A DNA stretch of 64,000 bases from an uncultured Lachnospiraceae bacterium (GCA_910584685.1 CAJUAO010000012.1:1-64000); one strand, 5' to 3'. Positions 15,756-24,873 are shown, numbered from the stretch's first letter. The notes: a model not told the origin generated them from the letters alone. Made by a program: numbers and translations.

Positions 15756-18332
15756 TTAAACGGCTTTTCTGCCGCAGCACTGCTTATATTTCTTTCCTGA
15801 GCCGCATGGACATGGGTCGTTTGGATATATTTTCTGCTCTGCTCTCTTCTTAGGTGTCTTTGCAAGGGACTCATCCTTATTTGTTCCTGTGACCTTAGCC
15901 ACTTCCTCTCTTTCCACCTTCTGCTCAACCCTTACATGAAGAAGCATCTTTACTGTCTCCTCACGTATTGCTGCGGTCATTTCATCAAACATGTCAAAGC
16001 CGCTTATTCTGTATTCTACAAGAGGGTCTTTCTGTCCGTAAGCCTGAAGTCCTATTCCCTGTCTAAGCTGCTCCATGTCGTCAATATGTGACATCCACTT
16101 TTTGTCTATGGTTTTAAGAAGAACTACTCTTTCCAGCTCTCTGATATGCTCAGGCTCAGGAAACTCTGCTTCCTTCGCCTCATAAAGCCTTACTGCCTCC
16201 TCCTTAAGAGCCTGTGAAAGCTCCGCCTTCTTCATTCCCTTTTCCTTCTGTTCATCAGTAAGGGTAACAGGCTTAATAGGAATATTAGGAAGAAGTATCT
16301 CGTTTAATTCGGAAAGATTCCATTCTGATGAAGGCTGGTCATCTGAGATGCACATATCCACAGCCGCTTCAACTGTTTCGGTAAGCATCTTGTAAATAAC
16401 ATCCCTCATGTTTTCACCGTCAAGAACACGGCGTCTTTCCTTATATATAATCTCTCTCTGCTCATTCATAACCTGGTCATATTCCAGAAGGTTTTTTCTG
16501 ATACCATAGTTATTGTTTTCTATTTTTTTCTGCGCCTTCTCTATGGCGTTTGAAAGCATTTTATGCTCTATACGGTCATTTTCACCTACTCCCGTAGCGT
16601 TAAATACCGCTATCATACGCTCTGAGCCAAAAAGCCTCATTATGTCATCCTCAAGGGAAATGAAAAATCTTGACTCTCCCGGGTCTCCCTGACGTCCTGA
16701 ACGTCCTCTCAGCTGATTATCTATACGTCTTGAATCATGACGCTCCGTGCCTATAATCTTAAGTCCTCCAGCAGCTCTGGCCTCGTCGTCAAGCTTAATG
16801 TCAGTACCACGTCCCGCCATATTGGTAGCAATGGTAATTCTTCCGTGAATACCTGCCTCTGCTACAATCTCAGCCTCCTGCTCGTGGAATTTAGCATTTA
16901 ACACCCTATGCTCCACGCCGTTTTTCTTAAGAAGATTGCTAAGCTCCTCTGACGCTTCAATAGATTTTGTACCTATAAGCACAGGCTGTCCCTTATCCCT
17001 GCTTTCTATAATTTCCTGTACTACCGCATTCAGCTTACCCTTCCTGCTTTTATATACGGCGTCCTCCCAATCCTTTCTTATAACAGGCTCATTTGTAGGC
17101 ACCTCTATAACGTCCATACCGTAAATATTCCTGAACTCCTGCTCCTCTGTAAGGGCAGTACCTGTCATGCCTGCCTTCTTTTCATATTTATTGAAGAAAT
17201 TCTGGAAGGTAATGGTAGCTAAGGTCTTGCTTTCCCTTTTTATCTTTACATGCTCCTTTGCCTCGATAGCCTGATGCAGACCGTCGGAAAAACGTCTTCC
17301 CGGCATAATACGTCCCGTAAATTCATCTACTATAAGCACCTGGTCATCCTTTACCACATAATCCTGGTCCCTGAACATAAGGTTATGGGCTCTCAAGGCT
17401 AATATAATATTGTGCTGTATATCTACATTTTCAGGGTCTGAAAGATTTTCTATCTTAAAGAAGTTCTCTACCTTTGCCACACCCTCTGCGGTAAGAGTTA
17501 CAATCTTGTCCTTTTCATTTACAACAAAATCTCCCTCCTCCTTTCGCTCCTCCTTCATAATAATATCCATCTTGCTAAGCTCTGTTTCCTTGCCCCGCTT
17601 CATCTGGCGGGCAAGAATATCGCAGGCTTCATAAAGCTTTGTGGATTTTCCGCTTTGTCCCGATATAATAAGAGGAGTTCTTGCTTCATCTATAAGAACA
17701 GAGTCTACCTCATCTATAATTGCAAAATGAAGTCCTCTCTGCACAAGCTGTTCCTTATATATAACCATATTGTCCCTAAGATAATCAAAGCCCAGCTCGT
17801 TATTTGTAATGTATGTTATATCGCAGTTATATGCCGCTCTTCTCTCGTCATTGTCCATGGAGTTTGTTATATAGCCTGTAGTAAGTCCAAGGAAGCTGTA
17901 TATCTTACCCATCTCCTCTGCCTGAAGGTGAACGAGGTAATCATTGACTGTGACAACATGTACGCCCTTTCCCTCCAGTGCGTTTAAGTAAGCAGGAAGA
18001 ACACAGGTCTGTGTTTTACCCTCGCCTGTACGCATCTCTGCAAGACGTCCCTGATGTATTATAATACCGCCGATAAGCTGAACACGGTAATGCTCCTGAT
18101 TTATTACCCTGCGTGTTGCCTCCCTTGCCACTGCAAATGCCTCCGGAAGCAAATCATCTAAGGTTTCTCCCTCTGCAAGTCTTGTTTTAAACTCTGAAGT
18201 CTTATCCTTTAATTCTTCATCTGACAATGCCATCATAGAATCTCTAAGGTCTTCTATTTTGTTTACCAGCGGATTGATTCTCTTTATTTCTCTCTCACTG
18301 TGCGTTCCTACTATTTTTGTAAATAATCCCAT
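15756..18332 (-). CDS. secA: Preprotein translocase ATPase SecA
   Basis: Motor ATPase pushing unfolded proteins through SecYEG at the membrane. 858 residues: Walker A MRTGEGKT (GEGKT at 103-107), Walker B region AIIDEVDSVLIDEART, helicase motif VI-like QLRGRSGRQGDPG, and a C-terminal zinc-binding SEC-C tail (DPCPCGSGKKYKQCC). It has its own promoter at 18420-18448 and a GGAAAGGG ribosome binding site. Confidence 0.97.
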   Translation of the reverse strand: MGLFTKIVGTHSEREIKRINPLVNKIEDLRDSMMALSDEELKDKTSEFKTRLAEGETLDDLLPEAFAVAREATRRVINQEHYRVQLIGGIIIHQGRLAEMRTGEGKTQTCVLPAYLNALEGKGVHVVTVNDYLVHLQAEEMGKIYSFLGLTTGYITNSMDNDERRAAYNCDITYITNNELGFDYLRDNMVIYKEQLVQRGLHFAIIDEVDSVLIDEARTPLIISGQSGKSTKLYEACDILARQMKRGKETELSKMDIIMKEERKEEGDFVVNEKDKIVTLTAEGVAKVENFFKIENLSDPENVDIQHNIILALRAHNLMFRDQDYVVKDDQVLIVDEFTGRIMPGRRFSDGLHQAIEAKEHVKIKRESKTLATITFQNFFNKYEKKAGMTGTALTEEQEFRNIYGMDVIEVPTNEPVIRKDWEDAVYKSRKGKLNAVVQEIIESRDKGQPVLIGTKSIEASEELSNLLKKNGVEHRVLNAKFHEQEAEIVAEAGIHGRITIATNMAGRGTDIKLDDEARAAGGLKIIGTERHDSRRIDNQLRGRSGRQGDPGESRFFISLEDDIMRLFGSERMIAVFNATGVGENDRIEHKMLSNAIEKAQKKIENNNYGIRKNLLEYDQVMNEQREIIYKERRRVLDGENMRDVIYKMLTETVEAAVDMCISDDQPSSEWNLSELNEILLPNIPIKPVTLTDEQKEKGMKKAELSQALKEEAVRLYEAKEAEFPEPEHIRELERVVLLKTIDKKWMSHIDDMEQLRQGIGLQAYGQKDPLVEYRISGFDMFDEMTAAIREETVKMLLHVRVEQKVEREEVAKVTGTNKDESLAKTPKKRAEQKIYPNDPCPCGSGKKYKQCCGRKAV

Positions 18333-18419
18333 GGTTTTACCCTTTCCTTAGCTTGTCTAAAAAGCCGTATATATTACTTATTATGGCGTTATATTTTCAT
18401 AAACGCTATAGACCTTTAT

Positions 18420-18448
18420 ATTTTATCACTAATTATGTTTATGTTCAA
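18420..18448 (-). promoter_or_regulatory. Probable secA promoter
   Basis: Minus strand: -35 TTGAAC at 18443-18448, 17-base spacer, -10 TAAAAT at 18420-18425, about 88 bases before the secA start. Confidence 0.65.
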
Positions 18449-18476
18449 CAAAAAAATTATCAGCTGTTTTGTTATT

Positions 18477-18508
18477 CAAAAAGCGGTCCTAAAGCTTAGG
18501 ACCGTTTT
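18477..18508 (-). terminator. Terminator after the LytTR regulator gene
   Basis: Perfect 9-bp stem CGGTCCTAA / TTAGGACCG (18484-18492 and 18496-18504) with a 3-base loop, followed on the minus strand by CTTTTTG. Confidence 0.9.
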
Positions 18509-18549
18509 AAAATATTATTATCTTCATACATATTAAATCATTCAATATA

Positions 18550-19251
18550 TTAATTAATCATCAGTTTATCTTTGGTTGCAACATATTTTTTATATGGAAT
18601 AGGCACCTCATCTCCATTTTCCATAATTGCAGCGCACCGCCTTATTTTTTTAACCTTTCTCCTGTTTACAATATAGCTTCGATGTATCTTAATAAATTCC
18701 TCTGACATTTTATTTTCAATATCTTTTAATGATGTAACAGCCTCTATAGTGAATGAAATCCCATGCCAAAGAGTATGGCTGCCCATGGCTTCAATATATA
18801 ATATATATGTCTCAGGAATATTATATATATGTTCTTTAACTGAAACAATATTATAAACTCTTGCCGGTATATTATTATTTTCAACTAAAATGATATGTAT
18901 ATAACATGCCATGTCATCAACATAATTTATTGTATAATCAAAATAGTATTCTTTAATTATTTTATCAATAGACTTATATATGCAATACATTCCTGTTATA
19001 ATTATATGATTAACAAACTGTCTGTTAATCCGGTGATTTATATGTTTTATCTTTTGTATTTCTGACGGATTTATTAATATATTTATATTTTTCATAAGCT
19101 CATCATTTAATATTCCTTCAGCGCTGTTATAATTATATTTCCATAGAATATTCTTTGTACATTGATTGCAGACCTTTTTCTTTTGTCCCATATGGATGTT
19201 ATACAATAAATGTTTTGTATCATTTATTACTTCTGCTACGGTTTTCTCCAT
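18550..19251 (-). CDS. LytTR-family DNA-binding regulator (divergent member of a three-copy family)
   Basis: 233 residues. The C-terminal half (about 135-230) is a LytTR domain: ILYIEAMGSHTLWH, then EEFIKIHRSYIVNRRKVKKI and ENGDEVPIPYKKY. The N-terminal half has no receiver domain and no membrane segment and is not recognised. It begins with an HMGQKKK segment followed by CNQC, a cysteine pair absent from the two paralogues at 47336 and 51066. The upstream region shares a motif around TGTAACTAAATTATA with those paralogues (about 19320-19345), which suggests a common promoter or autoregulatory site. No peptide/antisense locus is found beside this copy. Confidence 0.8.
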   Translation of the reverse strand: MEKTVAEVINDTKHLLYNIHMGQKKKVCNQCTKNILWKYNYNSAEGILNDELMKNINILINPSEIQKIKHINHRINRQFVNHIIITGMYCIYKSIDKIIKEYYFDYTINYVDDMACYIHIILVENNNIPARVYNIVSVKEHIYNIPETYILYIEAMGSHTLWHGISFTIEAVTSLKDIENKMSEEFIKIHRSYIVNRRKVKKIRRCAAIMENGDEVPIPYKKYVATKDKLMIN

Positions 19252-19543
19252 CTTATTATTTATGCATTATTGCTCCTTTCTTAATTTTTTATATTTAATA
19301 TTATATGAGGTACGACTATTGTAACTAAATTATAGAATAATATGTTTAAATACAAATGAATGATTTACTAAATAAGACGAATATTACATAAAAAAGTCGA
19401 AAATGTTTGACAAACCTACAAAAAATATTAGCTGTTTTGTTATGCAAATCTAATTCAAAAATTTCTTGACTATATTTAACGCGTATTTCCTGACATATCG
19501 TCAAAAACTTTAAAAAATAATTTTACAAAATTGGAGTGATAAA

Positions 19544-19663
19544 ATGGGAAAGCATGACGTTTTCATTAAACAGTGGCTTAGGGTAAAAAACTGATTTGCT
19601 GATTTGTTTAATGGCATACTTTTTAACGGCGAGCAGATAATAATTGCCGGTGAGCTTATATAA
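19544..19663 (+). pseudogene. Remnant of an Rpn-type (PD-(D/E)XK) recombination-promoting nuclease gene
   Basis: ATG at 19544 after TTGGAGTG opens MGKHDVFIKQWLRVKN, is stopped by TGA at 19592-19594, and continues in the same frame as FADLFNGILFNGEQIIIAGELI to TAA at 19663. The joined sequence matches the N-terminus typical of Rpn/transposase_31-like nucleases common in Lachnospiraceae. The rest of the gene (about 250 residues) is missing; a terminator follows directly. 19252-19543 is AT-rich with nothing else clear beyond the LytTR promoter region. Confidence 0.65.
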
Positions 19664-19703
19664 AAAACAGCCCGGTGACATATAACCACCGGGCTGTTTT
19701 TTT
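19662..19703. terminator. Strong bidirectional terminator
   Basis: Stem CAGCCCGGTG / CACCGGGCTG (19668-19677 and 19687-19696) flanked by six A and seven T, so it can end transcripts from both sides. It serves the surface-protein gene on the minus strand, whose stop is 47 bases away. Confidence 0.93.
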
Positions 19704-19749
19704 GTATTATTATATTTTTTGTGAAATATACTACGTCATTAAATAATAA

Positions 19750-21246
19750 TTAAGCGCGCTTCTTTGATGCAGCTACTGCAACCACACCGCCAAGAGCAAT
19801 TACTGCTAATACTACTAACGGCATAACAGGTGTTGTGTCTCCTGTAGGCTTATCAGAAGGCTTTCCTGATGCGTCTGCCTTAACAGGAATATCCTTTACT
19901 GCTACATCAGGTGTTGCTTCTGGGTCAACATCCTTATACTCTACAACCTTAACATCCTTTAATGCCTCTGCATTGCCTACTACAACAAATGCATACTGTG
20001 TGAAGTGGTCTGTTGCAAATGTAATAGTCTTATCTGCTGTTACCTTTGCCATGCCAAGGAATGAGAACGCCATATCCTTATCTACTCTGTATACTGCTAT
20101 AGTATCATCTGCCTTAATATCTGTAAATATCTTGTCCATAGGAATTGTTAAGTTAATCTTATTGTCAAGATATGTAACCTTCTTGTCGCCTACCTTAAGC
20201 TCAAGGTCTAAAACTGCGAAAGCCTTAACCTCTGCCTTGGCTAAATCTGCATTTTCAGCTATCAAGCCTGCTACTGCTGCTGTATCCTCTACAGGTGTTG
20301 CTGTAAGAACAACATCCAATACCTTGCCGTCAGCATTTGTAACCTTTGCTGCCTCTGCAACAGCCTTTGCTGCTTCTGCTGTAACTACCGTTGCCTTTAC
20401 TGCTTCTTCATTTCCTCCGTCAGGACTTGGAGCTGTTGTCTCGTCCTCTCCCGGATTAGGATTGTTATTATCCTCTGATGAATCCGGCTCACTTGGCTTT
20501 GGTGTTGGGTTCTCACCCGGATTTGGTGTTTCTTCATCTCCACCGCTTGGACTACTGCCTGACGATGGCTGCTCTTCTGATGGCTCTTCAGTTACTGTTG
20601 CTGTAATTTTGAAACTATTAACAGTTCCAACTAATTCACCCCAATCCTGATTACCAGGAACTGCCTGACCAAGAGTGAACTTATCTGCTGACACAAGTTC
20701 ATTAAATATTACTTCACATATTTCTTCTAATGTTTTACCACCATCAGCTGCTGTTTTAATTGTCTTTTCATCTCCGTCAATAGTAATTACACATGAACTC
20801 TTAGTAAGCACATACTTATATGTATGAGCCTGACCATCACTTAAGGTATCTGCAGGAACTGAATCATCTGAATTACTGCCCTTCAATTCAAACCATGCTA
20901 TTGGTAAATTGTTACCATTGTGAGCCATTTGCGGCCAATATGTAAGACCTACTCCTGCTAACCAACCCTCGTCACCATCACTGTAAAACTGAGCAACTGT
21001 CTTCCATGCTGCTAATGGAGCTTCTGAAGTTAATGTGTATTCAATTACTATCTTATCAGTCTCTAATCCCTTTAACGGATTCTCAATAGCATCTGAAGCA
21101 CTAACCGTACCATCTAATGCAACATCTTCTGTACTTGAATATACAATCCTATCTACAGTATTGTCTTCTGTTGCAGCAAATGTACTAAATGCACTGCCTA
21201 AAACCATGGCAGCCGCCAAACCAAAAGCTAAAAACTTTTTCTTCAT
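19750..21246 (-). CDS. Secreted cell-surface protein with C-terminal membrane anchor
   Basis: 498 residues: a signal peptide (MKKKFLAFGLAAAMVLGSAF, cleavage after ATFAA-like FSTFAA), a soluble N-terminal domain to about residue 225, a Pro/Ser/Glu/Asn-rich linker (about 226-285), an Ala-rich second domain ending HFTQYAFVVV, then KPTGDTTPV, a hydrophobic helix and KKRA. The tail has the layout of a sortase substrate but lacks a true LPXTG, so sortase anchoring is uncertain. The promoter is at 21293-21321 and GGAGG precedes the ATG. Ligand and role are unknown. Confidence 0.75.
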   Translation of the reverse strand: MKKKFLAFGLAAAMVLGSAFSTFAATEDNTVDRIVYSSTEDVALDGTVSASDAIENPLKGLETDKIVIEYTLTSEAPLAAWKTVAQFYSDGDEGWLAGVGLTYWPQMAHNGNNLPIAWFELKGSNSDDSVPADTLSDGQAHTYKYVLTKSSCVITIDGDEKTIKTAADGGKTLEEICEVIFNELVSADKFTLGQAVPGNQDWGELVGTVNSFKITATVTEEPSEEQPSSGSSPSGGDEETPNPGENPTPKPSEPDSSEDNNNPNPGEDETTAPSPDGGNEEAVKATVVTAEAAKAVAEAAKVTNADGKVLDVVLTATPVEDTAAVAGLIAENADLAKAEVKAFAVLDLELKVGDKKVTYLDNKINLTIPMDKIFTDIKADDTIAVYRVDKDMAFSFLGMAKVTADKTITFATDHFTQYAFVVVGNAEALKDVKVVEYKDVDPEATPDVAVKDIPVKADASGKPSDKPTGDTTPVMPLVVLAVIALGGVVAVAASKKRA

Positions 21247-21292
21247 AGGTTTTTATTCCTCCTTATTATAAATTAATTTCTTTAACAAAAAC

Positions 21293-21321
21293 ATTGTACC
21301 CCTTGTCTTATGCAAAGTCAA
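21293..21321 (-). promoter_or_regulatory. Promoter of the surface-protein gene
   Basis: Minus strand: -35 TTGACT at 21316-21321, 17-base spacer, -10 TACAAT at 21293-21298, about 47 bases before the start codon. Confidence 0.75.
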
Positions 21322-21427
21322 GGCATTTTTTATATTTAATATTTTTCACAAAAATACATACATATATTTATAAAATATATCCAAAACTCTCAATGATTAC
21401 TTCCAAAAGGTATTAATGTCCTTATTT

Positions 21428-22876
21428 TCACCCAACCTTTTCATAAAACTTACTAATGAGCAATTCAAACATTTTATCCTGGTCAAGGTTATACCGCTCA
21501 TACTTCCACTTAGGATTTTTATCCAGCTCACCCTCGAAGCTGTATATTCCTCCGAATTTATAATTAATAAGCTCCGATGCAAGATATGTCATCTTATCAA
21601 CGCCTAAATCAGTAACCACATATTTTTTTATTATATCATAAACGTCAATAACCTTTCCCACATTGCTTTTTATCTGCGCCATTCCAACGTCTATAAACTG
21701 TGTCATATACTGCTTTTGTCTGTTTAAACGCATTCCCGCCGAATCCGCTACATACAGATTCCTGTAATTTATGTATGCGAATGCCCCCTTACCCTTAAGC
21801 GTTACATTTTCTCCCTCCTTAAAGCTATAGCCTTCATGCTCAAAGGTTTCAATGGATTTGAGGGTAACTCCTCCTATAGAATCGTTAAGCTCCGGAATTG
21901 CTCCCATATTAATTGACGTTACGGAATGAATAGGCAAATTATACAACATTCTTGACACGGATTTCATTGTCATCTGATTGCTCTTTTCCATTCCTCCGCC
22001 ATATGCGTGCTGTAAGCATATCTGTGTATAGCCTGCTCCTGAATAATTACCGCTTCTGTCATATATATCTACAAGGGCTATGGAATTTCTATGTATCGCC
22101 AGAATATCCATAACCTTTGTATGAGGATTTATTACCAGCAAAAAAATGGTGTCAGCCTGTCCGCCGCTTACGCCGTCTTTTGCCGGCTTAACCTCATCAA
22201 GCTTATCTATGCCTAAAAACAGCAATGTGATTATATCCTTATTATAGGCATACTTAACTCCGTCAAATATAATATCGTAATTAGAATTTTCCGACACTCC
22301 CTCAAAGCTTACTGTGTGGTTTTTTAAATCTAAATTGTTTTGTGTATTACCGGAATTATTATTTGAGCCTGAGGGCGTATTTGTTTCGTTATTTGCTCCC
22401 CCATTTTCTTTATCATTTTTTCCTTCAAATATAACAACATTTCCGTTTTCATCAACAGACATGTCCAAATCTTTTATAATTCCCCCGTTGCTGTCAGTTT
22501 CATTTTCCACCGGCTGGAAGTTTGGCTTTTCTGACGTAGCTCCGGCGTAAAGCTTTCTTTTTCCACTATTCACAAGGGAAACATACACAATAATCACTAT
22601 AACCACAAGGGAAGCGATAGTTCCTGCCGTTATAATAAGCGCCTTTTTCCATCTTTTCATCTTAGGTCTTGATGCAAGTTCTATGCAGGTCTCTCCATCA
22701 ATTATCTCTACTCCTTCTATCTCTACTCCTTCTATCTCTACAGTTTCCACCGAGGCGCTTAACGCTTTATCATCCGCTTTATTTCTTTTTTTCATTTTGT
22801 TTTTAAACCCTTTTGCAGAAAAAAACTTATTTTTTAAGGCTTTCAGCTTTTCAAGGATTTTAATTTTTTCCTTCAT
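21428..22876 (-). CDS. LytR-CpsA-Psr (LCP) family protein
   Basis: 482 residues: a basic cytoplasmic N-terminus with the short repeat EIEGVEIEGVEI (about 47-58), one membrane helix (about 77-105), a low-complexity Asn/Ser linker (about 150-190), and an LCP catalytic domain with LLFLGID and ADTIFLLVINPHTKVMDIL. LCP enzymes attach teichoic-acid-like or capsular polymers to peptidoglycan. The usual IPRDT motif reads AIHRNSI here, keeping the Arg but replacing the Asp. No strong ribosome binding site precedes the ATG at 22876; an ATG at codon 28 is an alternative start. A candidate structured RNA lies upstream. Confidence 0.85.
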   Translation of the reverse strand: MKEKIKILEKLKALKNKFFSAKGFKNKMKKRNKADDKALSASVETVEIEGVEIEGVEIIDGETCIELASRPKMKRWKKALIITAGTIASLVVIVIIVYVSLVNSGKRKLYAGATSEKPNFQPVENETDSNGGIIKDLDMSVDENGNVVIFEGKNDKENGGANNETNTPSGSNNNSGNTQNNLDLKNHTVSFEGVSENSNYDIIFDGVKYAYNKDIITLLFLGIDKLDEVKPAKDGVSGGQADTIFLLVINPHTKVMDILAIHRNSIALVDIYDRSGNYSGAGYTQICLQHAYGGGMEKSNQMTMKSVSRMLYNLPIHSVTSINMGAIPELNDSIGGVTLKSIETFEHEGYSFKEGENVTLKGKGAFAYINYRNLYVADSAGMRLNRQKQYMTQFIDVGMAQIKSNVGKVIDVYDIIKKYVVTDLGVDKMTYLASELINYKFGGIYSFEGELDKNPKWKYERYNLDQDKMFELLISKFYEKVG

Positions 22877-22997
22877 ATATTTTAAACCCGTCTTTCCTTT
22901 TCATTTTTACTCTTTAAAACATGCTACTTTTATATTATATTTAATCCGGGGCTGTAATGCAAGACCGATTTTTCTTTTATTTTAGGCTTTTATTTTC

Positions 22998-23118
22998 AAT
23001 AAAAAACAGGAACAGAATTTATAAAGATATGTTTAAGTCATCTGACTTTAGGCAGCCTCGGCCTTTTATCATGCCTGCTCCTAAGGTATCATATCTATAC
23101 TGTTCTGCTCCTGTTTAT
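22998..23118 (-). ncRNA. Candidate structured RNA between hpf and the LCP gene
   Basis: Minus strand: a 14-bp outer helix AAACAGGAGCAGAA / TTCTGTTCCTGTTT (23103-23116 and 23004-23017, one G-U pair) encloses an inner pairing AGATATG/CATATCT and further small hairpins (AAGTC-AGAT-GACTT, CTTAGG/CCTAAAG), and ends in a T run at 23001-23006. It starts about 30 bases after the hpf stop. It may be an elaborate terminator, a 3'-UTR derived small RNA, or a leader of the LCP gene. No known riboswitch consensus was recognised, and the raiA RNA motif normally sits upstream of hpf, not here. Confidence 0.45.
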
Positions 23119-23144
23119 ATAATATTTAATATAAACCTGTTTTC

Positions 23145-23672
23145 CTAAAATTCCGGCTCTATAAGTCCGTACGTGTTTCCTTTTCTCTTATAAACTACAT
23201 TTACCTCGTCCGTATCTGCATTTCTGAATACAAAGAAATCATGTCCCAAAAGCTCCATCTGAATACACGCTTCCTCAACGTCCATTGGCTTTACTGCAAA
23301 TCTCTTTGTTCTTACTACCTTTATGGTATCGTCCTCGTCATATTCCTTATCAAGGAATTCCGCTGAAAAGCTCTCTGCCGAATGCTTCTTATCAGCTATC
23401 TTATTCTTATACTTCTTAAGCTGTCTCTCGATAATCTCCTCTACCAAATCTATGGATACATACATATCGCTGCTTACCTGCTCAGCTCTTATAATCTTAC
23501 CTTTAACAGGTATGGTTACTTCTATCTTTTGTCTTTCCTTTTCTACACTTAGTGTAACTATTACCTCTGTGTCAGGATTAAAGTATCTTTCCAGCTTTCC
23601 TATCTTCTCCTGAACTGCCGTTCTCATTCCCTCTGTTACTTCAATATTTCTGCCTGTAATTACGTATTTCAT
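23145..23672 (-). CDS. hpf: Ribosome hibernation promoting factor, long form
   Basis: 175 residues: N-terminal S30AE ribosome-binding domain (MKYVITGRNIEVTEGM to about residue 100), an acidic linker, and the C-terminal dimerisation domain (VRTKRFAVKPMDVEEACIQM to NTYGLIEPEF) that makes 100S ribosomes. The ATG at 23672 is chosen because AAAGGAG lies eight bases upstream; the in-frame GTG three codons earlier abuts it. The promoter is at 23750-23777. Confidence 0.95.
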   Translation of the reverse strand: MKYVITGRNIEVTEGMRTAVQEKIGKLERYFNPDTEVIVTLSVEKERQKIEVTIPVKGKIIRAEQVSSDMYVSIDLVEEIIERQLKKYKNKIADKKHSAESFSAEFLDKEYDEDDTIKVVRTKRFAVKPMDVEEACIQMELLGHDFFVFRNADTDEVNVVYKRKGNTYGLIEPEF

Positions 23673-23749
23673 GATGTCCACTCCTTTAACAGTTATTCAA
23701 AAGAAAGTCCTTAAAAACACACGTACATAACTTTCTTAAGTATGAATTT

Positions 23750-23777
23750 ATTATATCACAATTTCAGAATTATTCAA
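23750..23777 (-). promoter_or_regulatory. Promoter of hpf
   Basis: Minus strand: -35 TTGAAT at 23772-23777, 16-base spacer, -10 TATAAT at 23750-23755. The transcript would have a leader of about 70 bases. Confidence 0.6.
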
Positions 23778-23981
23778 GGACAAATATATATTTGTCAGAA
23801 TTTATATGCTTTTTTCTAACTGTAACCTGCAACCCTCTATTTTGCCGCCTTCCCTTTTTGTCAACAGCTTTTAATTAAATTTTTATATATTTTTGTCAAT
23901 TTGTAGGTTTGCACAATATTTTTTTCCTTATAAAGTCTTTTTGTTTTTATTTATCCTTTTATCTGAATATTTAGTCAAAAG

Positions 23982-24051
23982 TTATCCACATTAGGACATG
24001 CCTTTTTACAGACTTTTTGACTAATCCACAAAGTTATCCACATTATCCACT
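23982..24051 (+). promoter_or_regulatory. Cluster of four DnaA boxes
   Basis: TTATCCACA at 23982-23990 and 24034-24042 are exact consensus DnaA boxes; TAATCCACA at 24022-24030 and TTATCCACT at 24043-24051 differ at one base. All four point the same way within 70 bases, next to a very AT-rich stretch (about 23870-23980). There is no dnaA, dnaN or rpmH gene nearby and no switch in gene direction, so a DnaA-titration or regulatory cluster is more likely than the chromosomal origin. Confidence 0.7.
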
Positions 24052-24123
24052 GATTTTTAGTGTTCTCACACGGCGGATTTCTTCGTCAAGAGTAAACATT
24101 TGTTTTGTGCAAATGTAACAGTT

Positions 24124-24858
24124 TTATGTCCAGCCTCCATCCATTGTTATAATCTGTCCTGTAAGATACCCTGGCATTTCAATAGTATCGGCTATAAGCT
24201 TTGCAGCCTCCTGCGCCGTACCCATTCTTCCCACAGGTATCTCTTCTTCAAGCATAGTCTTTTCCTCTTGGGAAAGATGATTATTCATCTCTGTATCTAT
24301 AGCCCCAAAGGCGATGGCGTTTACCTGTATGCCTGCGGGAGCAAGCTCCTTTGCCAGCGCCTTTGTAAAGCTGTTTATTCCTCCCTTTGCTGCGGAATAT
24401 GCCACCTCAAAGGAGGCCCCTACATTTCCCCATACTGATGAAATATTTATTATTTTTCCCCTTCCGGCTTTTATCATATCAGGTATAAACAGCCTGCATA
24501 TATTAAATACGGAGCTTAGATTTACGGCTATAATATTGCTCCACTCGTCAGGCGACATATCCTGAAGAAGTCCTGCATGGGATATACCTGCATTGTTTAT
24601 TATGCAGTCAACATTTATTCCCTTGCTATGCATATAGTCGTATATTCCTGCCTTACACTGTTCATAATTTCCAACATTCACCCCGGAAATTCCCAAGGCT
24701 CTTACTCCAAAGGCCCTTGCCTCCTCTATGGCCTCATTTAGCTTTTCACTGCTATTTAAGCATACTCCTGCCACATTACAGCCTCTTCTTGAAAGCTCTG
24801 TAAGGGCAGCTCTGCCAATTCCCCTTGACGCCCCCGTTATTAATACTGTTTTTGACAT
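24124..24858 (-). CDS. 3-oxoacyl-ACP reductase-like short-chain dehydrogenase (FabG-like)
   Basis: 244 residues of classical SDR fold: cofactor loop TGASRGIG (residues 8-15), NNAG, catalytic Ser in ISSVWG and YSAAK (Tyr-x-x-x-Lys), and a C-terminal GQIITMDGGW. FabG reduces 3-oxoacyl-ACP in fatty acid elongation. The adjacent acyl-ACP thioesterase (15-base gap) supports a fatty-acid role, but other SDR substrates cannot be excluded. Confidence 0.88.
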   Translation of the reverse strand: MSKTVLITGASRGIGRAALTELSRRGCNVAGVCLNSSEKLNEAIEEARAFGVRALGISGVNVGNYEQCKAGIYDYMHSKGINVDCIINNAGISHAGLLQDMSPDEWSNIIAVNLSSVFNICRLFIPDMIKAGRGKIINISSVWGNVGASFEVAYSAAKGGINSFTKALAKELAPAGIQVNAIAFGAIDTEMNNHLSQEEKTMLEEEIPVGRMGTAQEAAKLIADTIEMPGYLTGQIITMDGGWT

Positions 24859-24873
24859 TTTTACCTCTCTTCC

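Noticed and set aside
19835..20650. Long plus-strand frame of 271 codons opposite the surface-protein gene
   Set aside because: It arises from the Ala/Pro/Glu-rich codon pattern of the real gene on the other strand and has no start signals.
22998..23118. raiA RNA motif
   Set aside because: That motif is known upstream of hpf/raiA genes; this structure lies downstream of hpf, and the conserved core was not recognised.
23870..24060. Chromosomal replication origin at the DnaA boxes
   Set aside because: No dnaA, dnaN, rpmH or gyrase genes are near and gene orientation does not change here, so a titration or regulatory cluster is the safer call.
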